DNA from: Chloroflexota bacterium
Lineage (GTDB): Bacteria; Chloroflexota; Limnocylindria; Limnocylindrales; CSP1-4
DNA: 8,497 bases
NCBI GenBank assembly: GCA_005880805.1
Contig: VBFZ01000123.1
Span: 1 to 8,497, forward strand
Direction: 5' to 3'
The first letter of the stretch is position 1, and each line of letters opens with the position of its first letter. Positions 6,065 to 8,497 of the stretch are shown here, one piece after another. The notes beneath the pieces are model-generated. The model made no database searches and was not told the DNA's origin. It worked only from the letters and a program-made list of their open reading frames with translations. A program made the position numbers and the translations under genes.

Positions 6065-7336
6065 TCAGGCACCTCCACTGGCCGACGCCGGCTCACCACG
6101 CGAAACGGGCGGCTCGGCACCTCTGTTGGCCGCAAGCGCCTCGCGTCCGCCAACGTGGCCCGCGCCGGAGCCGTCCAGCTCGGCGAGGTACTGGCGTGCG
6201 CCTTCCGCCTCGGGCCGCTGCGCGAGTGCGTCCGCCTCCTCGCGGGTCGGCGGCCACATCGGCTTGAAGCTGTACCACTGGTCGGGCGCCGCGGCGACGA
6301 TCCGCTGGAGCGCGAGCGCGACCGCCTGCGTCGCCCGGCCGATCTCGATCGGGTCGGTGGAGCGGACCTTGATCGGAGCGTCAGCCCCAACATACATGCG
6401 CCCGTCGGGCCTCCGCCGGACGACGATCGGCAGGATCGTGGCGCCGGTCTTGGCCGCGAGCACCGCGGGCCCGGCCGGCAGGCAGGTCCACGAGTCGAAC
6501 AGCCGTACCGGGATGCCGTCGGAGCGGTAGCCCCAGTCGACGAGGAGCGCGAGCATCTCGTCCCGCCGCAGCACGCCGAACATCTCGCGCAGCTTTCGCC
6601 AGGGGATGAGCTTGATGCCCCACGCCGCGCGCTGCTTGCGCAGCAGCTCGAACATCTCGGGAAAGGCGGAGTCGTCGGCGACGACGCTGATCGGCAGCCC
6701 GAGCGACGCCATGCCCGCGGCGACGGCCTCGTTGTTGCCGACGTGCGCCGCGGCGAGGATCAGGCCGCGCGACTCGGCGCGGGCCCGCTCGAGGAGCTCG
6801 AGGCCACCCGGCTCAACGAGCAGGCCGATCTTCTCGGGCGGCACGCCCGGGAGCCGCATCAGGTCGACGAGGTAGCGGCCGTAGTTGCGGTAGGCGGCCA
6901 GCGCAAGTTGCCGCACTGCCGGATCCTCGGGCGGGAGTCCGAGTACGTGGCCGAAGTTGGCGTTCAGCCACTCGCGCTTCTTGGGCCACACCTGGTAGCC
7001 GGCCTGAGCGACCCGGGCGCCCACGAACCATGCCAGCCTGGCCGGTGCGTGCTGGAGCAGCCATGTCATCGCCCGGTAGGCGATGACGCCCGTCTTCTCG
7101 AGGATCCGCGAGCCGGGATCGAGGCGACGATGGGGCGCCTCGAGCCCTCCGACCCGACCGCCAACGTTGGCCCGCGCGGCGGCCGCCTCTCCCCGCGCGG
7201 CGAGCAGCCGATCCGTCGCGCGGCGGACCATCGAGCGCCGCTCGCTGACGTCTGCAGGCGTGACCACTCGCCGATCCGCACCGGAACGTCGTTCGCGCGA
7301 CGGCGGTGCCTCGGCAGTCGCGTGGTGCTCCGTCAT
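6065..7336 (-). CDS. LpxL/HtrB/PatA-type lipid acyltransferase 1
   Basis: A 423-residue protein of the same acyltransferase family (PF03279) as the next gene. It probably moves an acyl chain from acyl-CoA or acyl-ACP to a glycolipid at the inner membrane face. The core runs from about residue 78 to 362: MTWLLQHAPARLAWF (90-104), the catalytic H-x4-E in AAAHVGNNEA (His198, Glu203), VDWGYRSDGIPVRLF (267-280), LPAGPAVLAAKTGA (286-299) and PDQWYSFKPMWPPT (351-364). It is longer than its relatives at both ends: about 75 charged N-terminal residues starting with an ERRSGADRR segment, and a 60-residue Ala/Gly/Glu-rich tail. Both flanks look disordered. ATG 7336 is preceded by AGGCGG (7351-7346), nine bases away, and overlaps the stop of a possible 12-codon leader ORF. 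Internal starts at Met36 or Met90 are possible, but Met90 would cut the core. Whether it acylates mannose, inositol or glycerol cannot be told. Confidence 0.85.
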   Translation of the reverse strand: MTEHHATAEAPPSRERRSGADRRVVTPADVSERRSMVRRATDRLLAARGEAAAARANVGGRVGGLEAPHRRLDPGSRILEKTGVIAYRAMTWLLQHAPARLAWFVGARVAQAGYQVWPKKREWLNANFGHVLGLPPEDPAVRQLALAAYRNYGRYLVDLMRLPGVPPEKIGLLVEPGGLELLERARAESRGLILAAAHVGNNEAVAAGMASLGLPISVVADDSAFPEMFELLRKQRAAWGIKLIPWRKLREMFGVLRRDEMLALLVDWGYRSDGIPVRLFDSWTCLPAGPAVLAAKTGATILPIVVRRRPDGRMYVGADAPIKVRSTDPIEIGRATQAVALALQRIVAAAPDQWYSFKPMWPPTREEADALAQRPEAEGARQYLAELDGSGAGHVGGREALAANRGAEPPVSRGEPASASGGA

Positions 7337-7371
7337 GCCGGGCAGCCGCCTGATGGTGGGTAAGTGGTCAT
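7333..7371 (-). CDS. Possible 12-codon leader ORF coupled to acyltransferase 1
   Basis: On the minus strand an ATG at 7371 opens a reading frame encoding MTTYPPSGGCPA. Its TGA stop (7335-7333) overlaps the ATG of acyltransferase 1 (7336-7334) as ATGA, the same junction type seen later in the operon. A GGGAG ribosome-site match lies at 7382-7378, six bases upstream, better than the one in front of acyltransferase 1 itself. It fills half of the 65-base gap after ino1. It may be a real upstream ORF that delivers ribosomes to the acyltransferase start, or a chance frame in GC-rich DNA. The Pro-Pro pair is the only notable feature of the peptide. No family recognised. Confidence 0.3.
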   Translation of the reverse strand: MTTYPPSGGCPA

Positions 7372-7401
7372 GCCTCGCTCCCGTTCGTCGCGATCGCAGG
7401 T

Positions 7402-8497
7402 CTACCGGGCCGCCGCCGCCTTCGCGCGCGCCGTCGCAACCCTGCGCAGTGTCCTGCGAGTGGGCGCCTCCGTCCCGACGAGCGTCTCATTGTCGTCTCC
7501 CCGGATGAACGCCTCGACGCGGTTGTACGCGATGTCGTCGTGGATCTGGACCGGCGGGCTCTTCATGAAGTAGCTGGACGGGGCGACGAGCGTACCCTTC
7601 AGGCCGCGGTCGAGCCCGAGCTTGAGGCAGCGGATGGCATCGGTGATGACACCGGCGCTGTTCGGGCTGTCCCAGACCTCGAGCTTGAGCTCGGCGTTGA
7701 GGGGGACGTCGCCGTACGTTGTGCCCTCCATGCGGATGTAGCACCACTTGCGGTCCTCCAGCCAGGGCACGTGGTCGCTCGGCCCGACGTGGACGTCGTC
7801 CGCATCGAGCTCGTAGTCGAGCATCGAAGTGACCGCGTTCGTCTTGCTGATCTTCTTGGACTCGAGGCGCTCGCGTTCGAGCATGTTGAGGAAGTCGGTG
7901 TTCCCGCCGAAGTTGAGCTGATAGGTCCGGTCAAGGCGGACCCCCCGGTCCATGAACAGGCGCGTCAGCACGCGGTGGGTGATCGTGGCGCCGACCTGGC
8001 TCTTGATGTCGTCGCCGATGATCGGCAGTCCCACCTCGGCGAAGCGCCGCTGCCAGTACGGCTCACGGCCGATGAACACCGGGATCGCGTTGATGAAGCC
8101 GACGCCCGCCCGGAGTGCCTGCTCGACGTACCACTTGGTCGCCTCTTCGCTGCCGACGGGCAGGTAGCTGACCATCACGTCGACCTCGCGCTCGCGCAGG
8201 ATGCCGACGATGTCGGCTGTCGAGCCGGGCGCTTTCTCGATGACCTGGCTGAGGTACTTGCCGAGGCCGTCGTGCGTCATGCCCCGCTCGACTGGGACGC
8301 CGAGGTGGGGCACCTGCTGGAACACATACGTGTTGTTCGGCTTCGCGTAGATCGCCTCCGACAGGTCCTTGCCGACCTTGTTGCGGTCGATGTCGAAGGC
8401 GGCCACGAACTCGATGTCGCGGACGTGGTAGCCGCCCAGGTTGACGTGCATGAGGCCCGGCACGAAGTCACCATCGGCGGCGTTCTCGTAGTAGTAG
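7402..8497 (-). CDS. ino1: myo-inositol-1-phosphate synthase (inositol-3-phosphate synthase), 5' partial
   Basis: NAD-dependent enzyme that isomerises D-glucose 6-phosphate to inositol 1-phosphate, the first committed step of inositol synthesis, in the cytosol. The frame is open to the right edge; 364 codons are visible, and about 20 N-terminal residues with the NAD-binding glycine motif are missing. The visible start, YYYENAADGDFVPGLMHV, matches the actinobacterial Ino1 region after that motif, so the GTG at 8463 is not the start. Further signs are FVAAFDIDRNKVG, MVSYLPVGSEEAT, FINAIPVFI, DDIKSQVGAT, QLNFGGNTDFLNM, the family hallmark SKKISKT (7860-7840), GPSDHVPWLEDRK and SSYFMKSPP with its conserved Lys. 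A basic Ala/Arg-rich tail ends at TAG 7404-7402. It is the first visible gene of the operon and would supply inositol phosphate for phosphatidylinositol lipids built by the following genes. Its promoter lies outside the window. Confidence 0.95.
   Translation of the reverse strand, partial: YYYENAADGDFVPGLMHVNLGGYHVRDIEFVAAFDIDRNKVGKDLSEAIYAKPNNTYVFQQVPHLGVPVERGMTHDGLGKYLSQVIEKAPGSTADIVGILREREVDVMVSYLPVGSEEATKWYVEQALRAGVGFINAIPVFIGREPYWQRRFAEVGLPIIGDDIKSQVGATITHRVLTRLFMDRGVRLDRTYQLNFGGNTDFLNMLERERLESKKISKTNAVTSMLDYELDADDVHVGPSDHVPWLEDRKWCYIRMEGTTYGDVPLNAELKLEVWDSPNSAGVITDAIRCLKLGLDRGLKGTLVAPSSYFMKSPPVQIHDDIAYNRVEAFIRGDDNETLVGTEAPTRRTLRRVATARAKAAAAR

Noticed and set aside
6061..6393. N-terminal extension of acyltransferase 2 up to 6393
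   Set aside because: The extra 111 residues are mostly Arg/Ser-rich and fall entirely within the coding frame of acyltransferase 1. Family members begin near the hydrophobic segment.
5792..7363. 523-codon open frame on the plus strand
   Set aside because: It is antisense to both acyltransferases, whose conserved motifs are clear. Its product is rich in Arg, Gly, Ala and His with no recognisable domain, as expected for a shadow frame in GC-rich DNA.
7337..7401. Internal promoter or terminator between ino1 and acyltransferase 1
   Set aside because: I see no convincing -35/-10 pair and no strong hairpin in this 65-base gap. The only signal is the short leader ORF.

Overview
This is a GC-rich (roughly two-thirds G+C) bacterial chromosomal window. 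A large membrane glycosyltransferase lies on the plus strand. A tightly packed operon of five genes runs toward it on the minus strand, so the two units converge tail to tail across about 350 bases of non-coding, repeat-rich DNA. The genes for actinobacterial-type myo-inositol-1-phosphate synthase, two LpxL/PatA-type acyltransferases and a PimA-like mannosyltransferase point to a high-GC bacterium that makes inositol phospholipids. Actinomycetota do this, and so do some Chloroflexota such as Limnocylindria-like lineages. I lean weakly toward the latter because of the oversized PMT-family protein and the unusual operon composition. Gene content alone does not settle it.

Layout. Positions 3-2636 (+) hold the C-terminal 877 codons of a GT39/PMT-like polyprenol-phosphate-sugar transferase, cut by the left edge. 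Positions 2637-2990 are the convergent intergenic region. It holds a five-unit GC-rich tandem array, a GC hairpin, a 187-bp inverted-repeat element and a second hairpin just past the minus-strand operon. Positions 2991-8497 (-) are the operon, listed here in transcription order: ino1 (cut by the right edge), a possible 12-codon leader ORF, acyltransferase 1, acyltransferase 2, a PHP-domain phosphoesterase and a PimA-like GT4 glycosyltransferase. The junctions after the leader are ATGA overlaps or nearly abutting, so translation is probably coupled.

How the genes may work together (inference). Ino1 makes inositol 1-phosphate from glucose 6-phosphate. A CDP-alcohol phosphatidyltransferase not present in this window would turn it into phosphatidylinositol phosphate. 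The PHP protein is a candidate for the dephosphorylation step. The GT4 enzyme would add mannose to phosphatidylinositol, and the two acyltransferases would add fatty acids to mannose and/or inositol. The result would be a PIM-like glycolipid. The PMT-like protein across the intergenic region glycosylates proteins or other acceptors outside the membrane, and its link to the operon is only positional.

The items most worth attention are the PHP gene inside a PIM-type operon, the paired acyltransferases, the coupled 12-codon leader ORF, and the inverted-repeat element whose 15-bp cores have a loop that is not inverted with the arms.
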